Of a DNA stretch of 64,000 bases, positions 63,501-64,000 are shown piece after piece; the first letter of the stretch is position 1; each line of letters opens with the position of its first letter. The notes beneath the pieces are model-generated. The model did no database searches, was not told the origin of the DNA, and worked only from the letters and a program-made list of their open reading frames with translations. The stretch spans positions 15,247 to 79,246 of the forward strand of contig QANZ01009509.1 in NCBI GenBank assembly GCA_003254925.1, in the 5' to 3' direction. The translations under genes were made by a program, and so were the position numbers. This DNA is from Chamaecrista fasciculata. Taxonomy: Eukaryota > Streptophyta > Magnoliopsida > Fabales > Fabaceae.

Positions 63501-63790
63501 CATCCCAGAAATATGCCATACAGAACAACACAGTGAATGCTGAACTTGCAACATCACAATATGGTCAAATTTTACAGTTTCAAAAGCAGCAACAACAGAT
63601 GTCAAATGTGCCTCAAGTGTCACAGATGGTTCAAAGAGAGCCACAAAGAGCTGCGGGTAATGGAAATCAGCAGCTGCTGAATAATGGCTTGCAGGATGAC
63701 ACAGAAGCCGATCCACAGAAGCGTCTACAAGCAACATTGCAGCTGGCTGCTGTTCTTCTTCAGCAAATTCAACAAGGAAAAGGAAGTTGA
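54537..63790 (+). CDS. FPA: FPA flowering-time / RNA 3'-end regulator (Spen family)
   Basis: FPA binds RNA in the nucleus and promotes proximal poly(A) site choice, repressing FLC-type targets in Arabidopsis. Exons: ATG at 54537-54539, then 54830-55150, 60245-61467, 62662-63790; together 891 residues, like Arabidopsis FPA (about 900). RRM1: HLWVGNLAHNITENELTRHF with RSYTFINF. RRM2: VLWIGFPSILNVDEFALRKA with RSYAFVRF. SPOC domain spans the third junction: WKWEGTIAKGGTPVCRARCF, then LPEFLDCTARTGLDML and FLVPPSDFSEKVLKVPGKLS. The C-terminus is Gln-rich. Codon 1 alone in exon 1 is my reading; both the ATG and exon 2 are followed by GTCAGT donors. The 5.1 kb intron after RRM1 holds retroelement remains and candidate early poly(A) signals. 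Confidence 0.93.
57714..57825. repeat. 62-bp tandem duplication in the FPA intron
   Basis: CTAGTTGTGACTT.. at 57714-57761 recurs at 57776-57825, both ending in ATTACTAG and both containing CTATACCACA. Probably internal to the retroelement whose LTR lies at 58800. Confidence 0.7.
58405..58546 (+). mobile_element. 5'-truncated RTE-type LINE tail
   Basis: CGACCCCACCTAGTAGGA followed by ACTTTGGTTGTTG repeats is the 3' end typical of plant RTE-clade LINEs with (TTG)n tails. taaggacaacttagaaa (58388-58404) and taaggacaatttagaaa (58547-58563) flank it, differing at one base. Only about 140 bp remains. Other AAGGACAA phrases nearby make the duplication less certain. Confidence 0.55.
58800..59115 (-). 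mobile_element. LTR of a retrotransposon with adjacent tRNA-Met-type primer site
   Basis: The 316-bp unit begins TGTTGAAAAATTAGG and ends TTTCTTAACA, with TGTT...AACA termini. Directly left, on the minus strand, is TTGTATCAGAGC, close to the initiator-tRNA-Met primer-binding site TGGTATCAGAGC. The internal part would run left to about 57,500 but no gag or pol can be read and no second LTR was found. Inside the LTR a phrase (AATAAAAAGGGTTTA) is duplicated. Confidence 0.65.
59288..59430 (+). pseudogene. decayed reverse-transcriptase fragment
   Basis: One frame reads RVMQGDQLF, a stop, FILIVVALSRMK, a stop, then RDTEAIIQGLNF, resembling the QGDPLSPFLFI...LSRM region of plant LINE reverse transcriptases. 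Two stops show it is dead. Short match, so tentative. Confidence 0.4.
59605..59774. repeat. 45-bp direct repeat, 125 bp apart
   Basis: AAGGCCAAG(T/G)G then TACTTGTATTGTTAGCTTGA and GCACCAAACATACT occur at 59605-59650 and 59730-59774 with one substitution. Non-coding, in the FPA intron. Confidence 0.85.
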
Positions 63791-64000
63791 ACAAAGCCAG
63801 GCTCTGCTGTTTGTTGCTTCTTTCTATATGCTTGAGCATGAATCCATTAGATGAGTAAGGACTTGTAAATGGTATGGTTAATTAGAGTCAGTTTTATGCA
63901 GGACTTTTAGGCTATCTGTGATTCATAATATAATACTTTTTTTTGTATTTCTATCAATCTATTGTTAACTACTTGTACCCTAGATCTCCCATTGCATGTT
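63791..64000 (+). other. FPA 3' UTR
   Basis: Non-coding sequence after the FPA stop codon. Candidate poly(A) signal AT-rich stretches lie about 63,925-63,945 (ATAATATAATAC). Confidence 0.5.

Overview
The window is nuclear DNA from a flowering plant, most likely a eudicot. It is AT-rich, its genes are split by many GT-AG introns, and it carries a plant-type U2 snRNA gene. Its gene families (subtilase, plastid ADP-glucose pyrophosphorylase, AGO4-type Argonaute, FPA, PPR and S-receptor-like kinase relics) are plant families. The species cannot be named from the sequence. All exon boundaries are my reading of frame, splice sites and family conservation; no alignment was run.

Layout. 1-2,600: a possible first part of a minus-strand gene in repeat-rich DNA, ending in a Helitron 3' terminus at 2,485-2,514. 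2,796-4,090: broken receptor-like kinase. 5,518-10,929 (+): subtilase with eight intact exons but no first exon; three of its introns carry long inverted-repeat elements. 11,999-14,878 (-): plastid AGPase small subunit, nine exons, tail to tail with the subtilase. 14,879-19,376: mostly non-coding. 19,377-21,813 (-): INO80 complex subunit C (IES6/YL1 type). 22,000-25,220: transposons inserted inside transposons. 26,146-26,338 (-): complete U2 snRNA with plant promoter and 3' box. 30,443-33,503 (-) and 49,344-52,101 (-): two paralogues with a PHD finger and a telobox Myb domain. Between them lie PPR fragments (36-37.6 kb), an intact 22-exon AGO4-type Argonaute (38,043-43,193, -), a hAT-like element with another element nested in it, and a 5'-truncated LINE. 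54,537-63,790 (+): FPA, two RRMs and a SPOC domain, with a 5.1 kb intron that holds retroelement remains.

Functional reading. The live genes are mostly housekeeping or chromatin/RNA genes: starch synthesis (AGPS), chromatin remodelling (INO80C), RNA-directed DNA methylation (AGO4), splicing (U2) and RNA 3'-end control of flowering (FPA). They are not an operon or cluster and share no visible pathway.

The unusual content is in the repeats. (1) At least seven tiny insertions (13-22 bp), each a short TTGGCC-like core plus an A-run, lie between 11-17 bp target duplications; one breaks the kinase exon. (2) A set of 390-1,080 bp hairpin elements has about 9 bp target duplications and mostly GGCCAAA-type ends; one has nearly identical arms of about 390 bp. 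(3) Two tRNA-like SINEs share a 5' block that resembles the core of the tiny insertions.
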